64,000 bases of DNA, from contig NZ_JAMXSF010000004.1 of assembly GCF_024124545.1 (NCBI RefSeq), forward strand, positions 62,001-126,000, written 5' to 3'. Positions 56,044-64,000 of this stretch are shown here, piece by piece. A program made the position numbers and the translations under genes. The first letter of the stretch is position 1, and every line of letters begins with the position of its first letter. The notes beneath the pieces were generated by a model, which did no database searches, had not been told where the DNA came from, and saw only the letters and a list, made by a program, of their open reading frames with translations. The stretch comes from Pseudoalteromonas sp. XMcav2-N. GTDB taxonomy: Bacteria; Pseudomonadota; Gammaproteobacteria; Enterobacterales; Alteromonadaceae.

Positions 56044-56469
56044 TTATTCTGATTCTAACCCTTCGATTTCAATGCCGAATTGTGTGCTGGTGACCCCCGC
56101 CAGGCTTGCAATATACGCTTTAAATTCACGCAGCTCAGTGTTGGCGTCGGCAGCGAAGATAGCACGGTTGGCTCTGACATAAACCAGCTTCAGCTTGTGT
56201 GCTGCGGCAAACTCCCGGGCATCAATCAGTGGCTCCAGTTCCGCTACTACCTCACCTGTTAGAATATAGATCGAACCAGACTTGGCATCTGTGATGGTGG
56301 CACCGCTCAGTAATGTCTCGCTGGTGGTGAGGTAATGTTTACCGTTCAGTGTAACGCTGTGACTCAGTGCAGAACTCAGTGGTTGTGCCTCATAAACATC
56401 TGTGGTGGACGCGCTGGCAGTGGATATACCGCAGGCGAGTAGCACGGTCGCGATTAGTTGTTTTTTCAT
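56044..56469 (-). CDS. periplasmic chaperone-like protein of the S8 protease (ORF2 type)
   Basis: A 141-aa protein with a signal peptide (LIATVLLACGISTASAS), preceded by AAGGAG. It lies 11 nt after the protease stop. In Aeromonas sobria the kexin-like serine protease ASP needs a separate downstream chaperone (ORF2) of similar size for folding and export; gene order, spacing and size match here. The sequence (LNGKHYLTTSETLLSGATI, SGSIYILTGEVVAEL, GIEIEGLESE) resembles a propeptide-like fold. The role is inferred from that precedent. Confidence 0.75.
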   Translation of the reverse strand: MKKQLIATVLLACGISTASASTTDVYEAQPLSSALSHSVTLNGKHYLTTSETLLSGATITDAKSGSIYILTGEVVAELEPLIDAREFAAAHKLKLVYVRANRAIFAADANTELREFKAYIASLAGVTSTQFGIEIEGLESE

Positions 56470-56480
56470 GTCAGTACTCC

Positions 56481-58289
56481 TTATTTACGACCGATGAAAC
56501 GAATGTCCCACGATTTCAGCAGGCCATTTTCAAGGTTGTTTCTGTGCACCATATTAACATTAGGTGCGCCTGCAGTACGGGGATCAAAAATATAGTATTC
56601 ATCCTCAGCGGCTGTATCAATAACACGTAAGGTCCAGTCACCTTGTGCCTGTTCCCCATAGAAGTGGTGGGTCAGCATTTGCGTGTTGTCCATACCACTT
56701 TTACCCAGAATTGTACCGGTGCGTGGTGTCATGATGACGCTGCGAGTACCAGCTGGAGAGATCAACTCAATCGCGAGATCTCGGGTGCTGGTGTGGTCGA
56801 TATTGACGCGCACCTGAACAGCGTCAACCGTCATCTCTTCTGTGGACTGGTAAGTGCTTTGTACACCGTTCACATCACCGTCTGGGATCTCAGCGTTAGC
56901 GCTAATCACAAAGCGCTCGGTCTGAGTAAACTGCCCCAGAGTCTGGTTGTAGAATCGCGCCATATTGACCGCCGCGTCTACATCCACGGCACCAAAGCCG
57001 TAATAATTATGGAAGGTATAGCCAGCAGCATTGGTCTGCCAGGCATCAATAGCCTGATAACTGACGGTAGTACCTTGTGCATTATCAAAAGCCAGCGAGA
57101 CACCCGGGTTATCAGCATCAATTTTGCGTGCCGTCGTGGCCAGGATATGGCGCACATCTTGCCATGTTAGCGCGGGGTTGGCCGACATGATCAGGGCGAT
57201 GGCACCGGCTGCACTGGGTGCGGCAGAAGAAGTACCGTTAAAACGTGCGCCATAATCACAGGTCGGATCCAGTGGATGACCGCCGTGCAGATCGTTGCGG
57301 CCGTATGCCGGGTTATAGCCAGCATCACACCCGCTCAGATCAGTGGTGATCATCGCCGGAGAATAGACTCCATACTGTCCGCCTGTGGCAGAGACGAAAA
57401 CGGCAGAGCCTACGGTTGAATATGAAGAGAGCTGACCATCAGCATTATAGGCCGATACAACCAAGTTCCAGAATGACGTATCCATTCGCTCCAGATTGAC
57501 ATTTTGCAGCGGTAAACCATGGTTATCATTGTCGAAACGCAGGTAGCCGGAACCTAAATTAGGGTCCTTAAAGGTTTGTCTGGCATAGCCGTTACCAGCC
57601 GATTTGACGAAGAGTGCACCGCGGCCACCATGTGTTGTACGCGTAATTTCTTCCTGTGCATCTTCATAGGTTTTAAGCCAGGGCTCTTGGTCATAGTCAA
57701 AGCTGACAGGTGAGGACAGTGTACGGCCATAACTTTGGTTAAAAACTCTGGGAAAATCAAAAGAGTGCTTGCTGTAACCATCCGAGTACATGCCGTGTGA
57801 CTGTAGCCAGTTGGCGGTGTTGTAATTACCTGATGAGATCAGATTAAAGCCCACAAGCCCTGCACGAGGGGCAATACCTCTGCCGCCAACGCCATTAAAT
57901 GCACTTGCCGCGATAATACCGGCAACGGCTGTACCATGGCGATCTGTGGGGCCGCTGGGCTCCAGGTTGGGTGTATCAGTGGTAAAATTCCACGAACCCG
58001 GCCGCACATTATCGCGCAAGTCCGGGTGAGTCAGCTCTACGGCTCCGTCAATCACGGCAGTGGTAACGCCGGTGCCCAGAATGCCCAGCGCATGGGTCAG
58101 AGACAGGTTCATATCCTCGCCTGCCTTACCGCCGCGCTCTGAAAAGGCAGCCTGTCCGGTATTTTGTAAATGCCACTGGTGAGATACCAGTGGATCGCCC
58201 AGCATCAGTGGATAGTCGGCAGCCGAGACGGCCACACTGTGCGAAGCCGCGATACATGCAGCCAGTATGGTGAGTTTCGTTTTGATCAT
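56481..58289 (-). CDS. exported subtilisin-family (S8) protease with P-domain
   Basis: A 602-aa protein starting at MIKTKLTILAAC, with a signal peptide ending SAA. The catalytic triad is D81 (AVIDGAVELTHPDL), H118 (DRHGTAVAGI) and S354 (NGTSSAAPSAAGAI), with oxyanion N233 (KSAGNG). Residues about 475-600 are a proprotein-convertase P-domain (VQVRVNIDHTSTRDLAIELISPAGT, GDWTLRVIDTAAED). This kexin-like layout without an N-terminal propeptide matches Aeromonas ASP, which depends on an external chaperone, and a matching gene follows. The longer frame to 58331 lacks a ribosome site. Confidence 0.9.
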   Translation of the reverse strand: MIKTKLTILAACIAASHSVAVSAADYPLMLGDPLVSHQWHLQNTGQAAFSERGGKAGEDMNLSLTHALGILGTGVTTAVIDGAVELTHPDLRDNVRPGSWNFTTDTPNLEPSGPTDRHGTAVAGIIAASAFNGVGGRGIAPRAGLVGFNLISSGNYNTANWLQSHGMYSDGYSKHSFDFPRVFNQSYGRTLSSPVSFDYDQEPWLKTYEDAQEEITRTTHGGRGALFVKSAGNGYARQTFKDPNLGSGYLRFDNDNHGLPLQNVNLERMDTSFWNLVVSAYNADGQLSSYSTVGSAVFVSATGGQYGVYSPAMITTDLSGCDAGYNPAYGRNDLHGGHPLDPTCDYGARFNGTSSAAPSAAGAIALIMSANPALTWQDVRHILATTARKIDADNPGVSLAFDNAQGTTVSYQAIDAWQTNAAGYTFHNYYGFGAVDVDAAVNMARFYNQTLGQFTQTERFVISANAEIPDGDVNGVQSTYQSTEEMTVDAVQVRVNIDHTSTRDLAIELISPAGTRSVIMTPRTGTILGKSGMDNTQMLTHHFYGEQAQGDWTLRVIDTAAEDEYYIFDPRTAGAPNVNMVHRNNLENGLLKSWDIRFIGRK

Positions 58290-58563
58290 GAGTTTGGATT
58301 CTTCTTGTTGATGATTTGTCCCTGTTTTCATGTACCCTATATTGTCACATTTGAAAATGCAAGGTTGCCATATTTAATGTATGGTTAATAGCTTTAGGTG
58401 TTACAAGGAAGTAAGGTCTAAAAATGCGGCTATTTGGCTGATTTATGAAAGACTTTTACCTGAACGGCTAGGTGTGTGTTCTAACTCATGCGCAAAAATG
58501 CACACTTTCTAATTCGCTCAATTTCGCCTACATTTTTAACATAAATTCTTTCTTGATTTCATT

Positions 58564-60981
58564 ATGACCAACTTATCGGATATAAATGGCGTTGATGGAG
58601 GGACATATAGTGAAGCAGACTTAACCGCATTTCCTGCATCGATGAATGAGGCCGAGCTGCTCAGCTTTCTTAAAGTGTCTATGGAATACGCCGCTGATGA
58701 AGTGTTTTGGGTGACATCTGACTCTAGAGTTCTCTATGTGAATAAGGCTGCATGTAAAAAGTTGGGCTATAGGAGAGAAGAGCTGATAGGGATGAGGCTG
58801 TGGCACTGGGACCCTTGTTTTTCTCGGCAGCGATGGCCTGCGTTTTGGCAACAGCTTCAGAAAAACAAGCATATTGATTTTGAAACCCAGCATCAGCATA
58901 AAACAGGGACATATTTTCCTGTCAGAGTGCGCGGTCACTTGATTGAACAAGGCGGTAACGCTTTTTTGCTGGCATTTGTCTCTGATATTTCTGACATAAA
59001 AGCGCGAGAGCATGCGCTTCAAGATAGCAGCGACAAGGTGAAGGTGCTGCTGGAACAAGAAAGGCAGAAGTTTGCAGAGTTTGTAAACCTCGCGCCGGTT
59101 GGTATTGCCATCAACCATCTCGAAGATGGGCGGTTCGATTATATCAATGCAGAATTTAGTCGCTTTACGGGCTACAGTGTTGATGAATTGAACCAGATGG
59201 ATTACTGGCAACTGACTCCCAAAAAATATGCCGAACAGGAGGCGAAACAACTCGCTGATATGGCTGACTCGGGGAGTTATGGGCCATATCAAAAGGAATA
59301 TATCCATAAACTCGGACATACCTATCCTGTGTTGTTATCGGGTGTTCTGATCACTGATGCGAGCGGTCAGGACTTTATCTGGTCCATTGTACAGGACATC
59401 TCAAAGCAAAAAGAAGTTGAAGAGCAGTTACGTGCAGCCAAAGAGAAAGCGGACGTCAGTGCATTCAGAATGCAGTTGGCGAATGACTCGGCCGGGATAG
59501 GTGTTTGGGAGTGGGACTTGCTGAGCAATGCTTTGGTATGGGATGACTGGATGTATAAGTTGTACGGTATATCAGAAGAGGCATTCTCAGGCGCTTATGA
59601 AGCCTGGGAGAATAGTGTTCACCCTGATGATATTACGTCAGCTAAAACTTTGCTTGAGTCGGCCATCGCAGGCACTGGTTACTATGATACTGAGTTTAGA
59701 GTGGTCCACCCAGATGGGCAGATAAGAACAATGAAAGCGACAGCTGAGGTGATCCGAAATGAGCAAAATCAGGCTGTCAAAGTTATAGGCGTTAATTACG
59801 ATATCACTGAAAAAGTGAACGCCATGAAAACTATGGCAAAAGCCAAACAAGTAGCGGAGAATGCTGTTAAGGCTAAAAGTGATTTTCTTGCCAATATGAG
59901 CCATGAGATCCGCACGCCGATGAACGCCATACTGGGTGGGCTGCAGCTTCTTCATCAAGCCAAACTGGAACCTGATTTAAAAGTTATTTTGGATAACGCC
60001 GCTTTTTCTGCTCAGAGCTTGTTGACCATTATTAATGATATTTTGGATTACTCTAAGATCGAATCGAACCAGTTAACACTGGAGCAGGTGCCTTTTTCTT
60101 TGCTTGATGTGCTGGATTCAGTGAAATATGACCTGGATAGTTTGGTGAGCCGAAAAGGTATTGATCTTCTAGTGACCATTGATGAGTCTTTTACTGATGG
60201 GTGGTCTGGGGATCTGGTCAGGGTCAAACAAGTATTGCTGAATCTTGTCTCGAATGCTGTGAAATTTACGGATCAGGGCTGTGTTAAAGTCATTGTCAGC
60301 TGTATAGAGCACAATCGGCAGCAGGCGTTGTGTATAGATGTTATTGATTCAGGTATCGGGATGAGCCCGGAAGCTCAGCAGCGAATATTTGAACGTTTCT
60401 CTCAGGCTGACAGTTCAACGACACGAAAATATGGTGGAACAGGTTTAGGTATGTCCATTACTTTGAGCCTCGTGAAGTTAATGAATGGCGCGTTGGAGCT
60501 AACCAGCCAAGCGGGAAAGGGGACCCAAATCAAAGTTGTATTGCCATTGGCACAAACGGCTCTCAAATCAAACGCGCAACAAAGCGAATCACTGTCGCCT
60601 CCGGATATGAAAGGTCGCCACATTCTAGTTGCAGAGGACAACAAGATTAATCAAATGCTCATTAAGGCATTTTTAAAAGGTACACAGGCAACACTCACGA
60701 TTGTTGAAAATGGCAAGCTGGCGGTTGAGGCGGCAATGTGCACCGAGTTTGATTTAATACTAATGGATATTCATATGCCTGAAATGGATGGCAATGAAGC
60801 TCAGCGACAGATACACGCTCGTAACCCAGGTATTCCGGTCATTGCACTGACGGCGAATGTGATGACGGAGGATGTGAAAGGCTACCAGGCACAAGGCTTT
60901 GTGGCGCACGTTGGCAAGCCTATAGATATGAATAGCTTATATCAAGTTTTGGCACGGTTCTCAGTGCCTGAGAAAGAGTGA
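58564..60981 (+). CDS. hybrid sensor histidine kinase with three PAS domains
   Basis: An 805-aa cytosolic kinase with no membrane segment. Three PAS domains lie at about 35-150, 165-285 and 300-420, each with PAC-like ends (FVSDISDIKARE, SIVQDISKQKEVEEQL, IGVNYDITEKVN). H447 in FLANMSHEIRTPMNA is the phosphorylated His, followed by a HATPase_c domain (VKQVLLNLVSNAVKFTDQG, KYGGTGLGMSI) and a receiver with D735 in LILMDIHMPEMDG. The second PAS-PAC part suggests redox or small-molecule sensing. No cognate regulator is adjacent; it is divergent from the protease gene. Confidence 0.92.
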   Translation: MTNLSDINGVDGGTYSEADLTAFPASMNEAELLSFLKVSMEYAADEVFWVTSDSRVLYVNKAACKKLGYRREELIGMRLWHWDPCFSRQRWPAFWQQLQKNKHIDFETQHQHKTGTYFPVRVRGHLIEQGGNAFLLAFVSDISDIKAREHALQDSSDKVKVLLEQERQKFAEFVNLAPVGIAINHLEDGRFDYINAEFSRFTGYSVDELNQMDYWQLTPKKYAEQEAKQLADMADSGSYGPYQKEYIHKLGHTYPVLLSGVLITDASGQDFIWSIVQDISKQKEVEEQLRAAKEKADVSAFRMQLANDSAGIGVWEWDLLSNALVWDDWMYKLYGISEEAFSGAYEAWENSVHPDDITSAKTLLESAIAGTGYYDTEFRVVHPDGQIRTMKATAEVIRNEQNQAVKVIGVNYDITEKVNAMKTMAKAKQVAENAVKAKSDFLANMSHEIRTPMNAILGGLQLLHQAKLEPDLKVILDNAAFSAQSLLTIINDILDYSKIESNQLTLEQVPFSLLDVLDSVKYDLDSLVSRKGIDLLVTIDESFTDGWSGDLVRVKQVLLNLVSNAVKFTDQGCVKVIVSCIEHNRQQALCIDVIDSGIGMSPEAQQRIFERFSQADSSTTRKYGGTGLGMSITLSLVKLMNGALELTSQAGKGTQIKVVLPLAQTALKSNAQQSESLSPPDMKGRHILVAEDNKINQMLIKAFLKGTQATLTIVENGKLAVEAAMCTEFDLILMDIHMPEMDGNEAQRQIHARNPGIPVIALTANVMTEDVKGYQAQGFVAHVGKPIDMNSLYQVLARFSVPEKE

Positions 60982-61195
60982 TAATACCAATTTGCTTAAT
61001 TAAGTGTTCTATTTTGAGGCGAGAAAATATGGTCGATAACACCGCTCACGCGTCCTGCTATCGCTGAGGTACCTACGTCCATATAGGCAAGGCGAAAATT
61101 TTGCTATTTAGTTGTTCTAAATGAGAAATTTTTAACGCCGTTAGCGTCATATTTGCTCCTTCAAATTGAACAGGTATTAAGTGAAATTGGTATAA
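60982..61195. repeat. TAATACCAA-ended intergenic repeat, copy B (MITE-like)
   Basis: A 214-bp non-coding element that begins at the base after the kinase stop codon. Its ends read ATACCAATTT ... AAATTGGTAT (10-bp perfect inverted repeat). Its interior matches the reverse complement of copy A at 7252-7428, including TTCTAAATGAGAAATTTT and GTCGATAAC. The two copies are diverged, so recent movement is unlikely. Confidence 0.75.
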
Positions 61196-61217
61196 TATTA
61201 TGGTCATTACAAAGAGT

Positions 61218-61250
61218 TAAAAAAAGAAGCCGCTTAGCGGCTTCTTTTTT
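61218..61250. terminator. bidirectional terminator between the kinase and valS
   Basis: GAAGCCGC and GCGGCTTC pair over a TTA loop with A and T tracts on the two sides. It serves valS on the minus strand and the kinase on the plus strand. Confidence 0.92.
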
Positions 61251-61292
61251 CATATTTAACCCAGAGCCAGGTAACCGACTCTGGTTAAACCA

Positions 61293-64000
61293 TTACAGAC
61301 TCTCGATTTTCGCTTTTTGCTCAAGCAGCTTAGCTTTTGCATCGCTGTACTCGGCCAGTTTGGCTTTTTCTTTGTCGAGTACCGCAGCAGGTGCGTTGTT
61401 GACGAACTTCTCGTTTGCCAGCTTTTTCTCGACCTGTGCCAGACCTTTTTCTGCTTTTTCAAGTTGCTTGGCGATACGGGCCATTTCAGCTTCGACGTCA
61501 ATCAGACCCGCCATTGGGATCATGATCTCCAGGTCGCCGATAAAGGCAGTTGCCGATGCCGGCGCATCGTCTTTGCTTGCCAGTACCTTGATGTCTTCCA
61601 GTTTAGCCAGTGAGCTCAAAAATGCCTGGTTGTCGTCAAGACGACGCTGGTCCTGCTCAGATACATTGGCCAGTAACACGCTAAGTGGCTTGCTTGGGCT
61701 AATGTCCATTTCACCACGGATGTTACGAATAGCCAGAATGAATTGCTTAACCCACTCCAGATCTTCCATCGCCTGCGTGTCTACCTGCGATGCATCAAAC
61801 TGTGGGAAGCTCTGTAACATAATGGTATTGGCTTCGATACCGGCCAGTGGTGCAACACGCTGCCAGATGGTTTCTGTGATGTAAGGCATCAGTGGGTGCA
61901 TTACTCGCAACAGGCCTTCGAGCACAGTGATCAGGGTATGACGTGTACCGCGTTGTTGTGCTTCGTTACCCTTGAACAGAATTGGCTTGGTCAGCTCCAG
62001 ATACCAGTCACAGAATTGGTTCCAGGTGAACTCATAAATGGTGTTTGCCGCCAGGTCAAAGCGGTAGTTGTCCAGGTGCTCACTGAAGGTTTTTACTGTG
62101 TTCTGGAACTGGCCCAAAATCCAGCGATCAGCAAGAGACACCTGCATCTCGCCACCGTTGAAGCCACAATCCTGCTCTTCGGTGTTCATCAGCACGTAAC
62201 GGCTGGCGTTCCACAGCTTGTTACAGAAGTTACGGTAACCTTCCAGGCGGTTCATGTCCCAGTTGATATCACGACCGGTTGAGGCCATCGCTGCCAGGGT
62301 AAAGCGCAGCGCGTCTGTGCCGTGTGCTTCAATACCGTCAGCAAAGGTCTTGCGGGTGTTCTTTTCAATCTTTGCGGCCAGCTGTGGCTGCATCATGTTG
62401 CCGGTACGCTTCTGAACCAGGCTTTCCAGATCGATACCATCGATCATGTCCAGTGGATCCAGCACGTTACCTTTGGATTTTGACATCTTGTCGCCATTTT
62501 CGTCGCGGATCAGACCGGTCACGTAAACGGTTTTGAATGGTACCTGAGGTTTGCCTTGGTCATCTTTCACAAAATGCAGTGTCATCATGATCATACGGGC
62601 AACCCAGAAGAAAATGATGTCGAAACCGGTTACCAGCGTGTCTGACGGGTGGAACATTTTCAAATCGTCGGTGTTCTCTGGCCAGCCTTGCGTGGAGAAG
62701 GTCCACAGGGCAGAAGAGAACCAAGTGTCCAGTACGTCGTCGTCCTGGCTCAGAGCCACGTCATCTGCCAGGTTGTTGTCGCGGCGCACTTCGGCTTCGT
62801 CGCGGCCAACGTATACATTACCTTCGTTGTCGTACCAGGCCGGAATACGGTGTCCCCACCACAGCTGACGAGAAATACACCAGTCCTGAATATCACGCAT
62901 CCAGGAGAAGTACATGTTTTCGTATTGTTTAGGCACAAACTGAATGTCACCGTCTTCTACTGCTTTGATTGCCGGCTCAGCCAGTGGTGCAACGCGCACA
63001 TACCATTGGTCAGTCAGCAGCGGTTCGATGACTACACCAGAGCGGTCGCCGTAAGGCACGGTCAGGCTGTGGTCATCGATTTTTTCCAGCAGGCCGGCTT
63101 GCTCAAACTCGTCAACGATCAGTTTACGGGCTTCGAAACGGTCCAGGCCATGGAAGCGCTCAGGCAATGGTGCATCCAGCTCCAGTGGTTTGCCATCAAA
63201 AGTGAAGGTTTCGCCTTCGCTTAAGATTGCCGCATCTTTGTTGAATACGTTAATCATAGGCAGCTGATGACGCTTACCAACTTCGTTATCGTTGAAGTCG
63301 TGCGCTGGTGTGATCTTCACACAACCAGTGCCTTTTTCCATATCGGCGTGCTCATCGGCAACGATTGGAATACGACGGTTGACGATTGGCAATAAGATCT
63401 CTTTGCCGATCAGGTCCTGATAACGCTCATCGTCCGGGTTGACTGCTACACCCGTGTCACCCAGCATGGTTTCCGGACGCGTTGTTGCAACAACTATGTA
63501 GTCTTTACCGTCTTTGGTTTTAACACCATCGGCCAGCGGGTAACGCAGGTTCCACATGTGGCCCTGCTTGTCTTTGTTTTCTACTTCCAGATCAGAAATC
63601 GCAGTGTGCAGTTTCGGATCCCAGTTCACCAGGCGCTTACCGCGGTAGATCAGGTCATCTTTATACAGACGAACAAACACTTCTTTCACCGCTTCTGACA
63701 GGCCGTCGTCCATGGTAAAGCGCTCACGATCCCAGTCTACTGACGCGCCAAGGCGACGTAGCTGTTTTGTGATGGTGCCACCTGACTCGTTTTTCCACTG
63801 CCAGATGCGGTCGATGAATTCATCGCGGCCCAAATCATGACGGGTTTTGCCTTCTTCGGCTGCCAGTTTACGCTCAACCACCATTTGAGTAGCGATACCG
63901 GCATGGTCCGTTCCCACCTGCCATAAAGTATTTTTGCCCTGCATACGCTGGTAGCGGATCAGGGTGTCCATGATGGTGTCCTGGAAAGCGTGGCCCATGT
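61293..64000 (-). CDS. valS: valine--tRNA ligase, 5' end outside window
   Basis: About 902 residues of a class I tRNA synthetase; the frame runs off the right edge and roughly 50 N-terminal residues are missing. The edge falls within the HMGHAF (HIGH) motif. DHAGIATQ, the editing domain with [17 protein letters not shown], the [17 protein letters not shown] block and [14 protein letters not shown] are all present, as is the C-terminal coiled-coil arm ([21 protein letters not shown]). It charges tRNA-Val in the cytosol. Confidence 0.97.
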   Translation of the reverse strand, partial: MGHAFQDTIMDTLIRYQRMQGKNTLWQVGTDHAGIATQMVVERKLAAEEGKTRHDLGRDEFIDRIWQWKNESGGTITKQLRRLGASVDWDRERFTMDDGLSEAVKEVFVRLYKDDLIYRGKRLVNWDPKLHTAISDLEVENKDKQGHMWNLRYPLADGVKTKDGKDYIVVATTRPETMLGDTGVAVNPDDERYQDLIGKEILLPIVNRRIPIVADEHADMEKGTGCVKITPAHDFNDNEVGKRHQLPMINVFNKDAAILSEGETFTFDGKPLELDAPLPERFHGLDRFEARKLIVDEFEQAGLLEKIDDHSLTVPYGDRSGVVIEPLLTDQWYVRVAPLAEPAIKAVEDGDIQFVPKQYENMYFSWMRDIQDWCISRQLWWGHRIPAWYDNEGNVYVGRDEAEVRRDNNLADDVALSQDDDVLDTWFSSALWTFSTQGWPENTDDLKMFHPSDTLVTGFDIIFFWVARMIMMTLHFVKDDQGKPQVPFKTVYVTGLIRDENGDKMSKSKGNVLDPLDMIDGIDLESLVQKRTGNMMQPQLAAKIEKNTRKTFADGIEAHGTDALRFTLAAMASTGRDINWDMNRLEGYRNFCNKLWNASRYVLMNTEEQDCGFNGGEMQVSLADRWILGQFQNTVKTFSEHLDNYRFDLAANTIYEFTWNQFCDWYLELTKPILFKGNEAQQRGTRHTLITVLEGLLRVMHPLMPYITETIWQRVAPLAGIEANTIMLQSFPQFDASQVDTQAMEDLEWVKQFILAIRNIRGEMDISPSKPLSVLLANVSEQDQRRLDDNQAFLSSLAKLEDIKVLASKDDAPASATAFIGDLEIMIPMAGLIDVEAEMARIAKQLEKAEKGLAQVEKKLANEKFVNNAPAAVLDKEKAKLAEYSDAKAKLLEQKAKIESL

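Overview
The window looks like chromosome of a marine gammaproteobacterium, most likely Pseudoalteromonas or a close relative. The reasons are mid-range base composition, many TonB-dependent receptors and secreted proteases, a heme/iron TonB module, a 2-aminoethylphosphonate (AEP) cluster, ordinary gamma-proteobacterial housekeeping genes (gor, prlC, rsmJ, valS) and short TAATACCAA-ended repeats. The genus is an inference from gene content; no rRNA gene is present.

Layout. 1-2016: the 3' end of an acyl-carrier-protein/alpha-oxoamine synthase gene, probably the end of a biosynthetic cluster. 2.1-12.7 kb: a zinc-starvation island holding folE2, a pyrC-type dihydroorotase, a lipoprotein M3 peptidase, DUF1826, an M1-type peptidase, a DUF6702-like protein, a COG0523 GTPase and a MerC-like protein. 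A perfect Zur-type core palindrome lies at 5015-5029, with weaker relatives before DUF1826 and merC. 12.8-15.5 kb: a Maf/MptE-like gene followed closely by a secreted protein carrying eight tandem DSFGxx hexapeptides. 15.8-26.3 kb: a heme/iron module (exbB-exbD-tonB, heme oxygenase, DUF454; divergently ECF sigma, FecR, an STN-type TonB receptor and a large PKD-like lipoprotein) with two Fur-like sites. 26.3-29 kb: small unknown proteins and an RTX-repeat protein with a Sec signal peptide.

29.2-38.1 kb: AEP catabolism (TonB receptor, MFS-like transporter, phnX, FAD oxidoreductase, HD-domain oxygenase-like protein, GntR regulator, and convergent phnW). Identical TGGTCTAGACCA palindromes precede both transcription units, tying the receptor to the phosphonate regulon. 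38.5-39.9 kb: an FG-GAP-like secreted protein.

39.95-44.27 kb: a visibly AT-richer two-gene unit, a 1141-aa protein with a SIR2-like N-terminus and a P-loop NTPase core, translationally coupled to a 296-aa protein with a HEPN-like R-x4-H motif. It sits between ordinary genes and is my best candidate for an undescribed (probably anti-phage) system; its SIR2 active site looks degenerate.

44.6-64 kb: gor, prlC, a response regulator, rsmJ, an intergenic 80-bp tandem repeat, a chemotaxis receptor, a lipoprotein, a GNAT-nitrilase fusion, a secreted S8/P-domain protease with its probable external chaperone, a hybrid histidine kinase, a TAATACCAA-ended repeat and valS (5' end outside the window).
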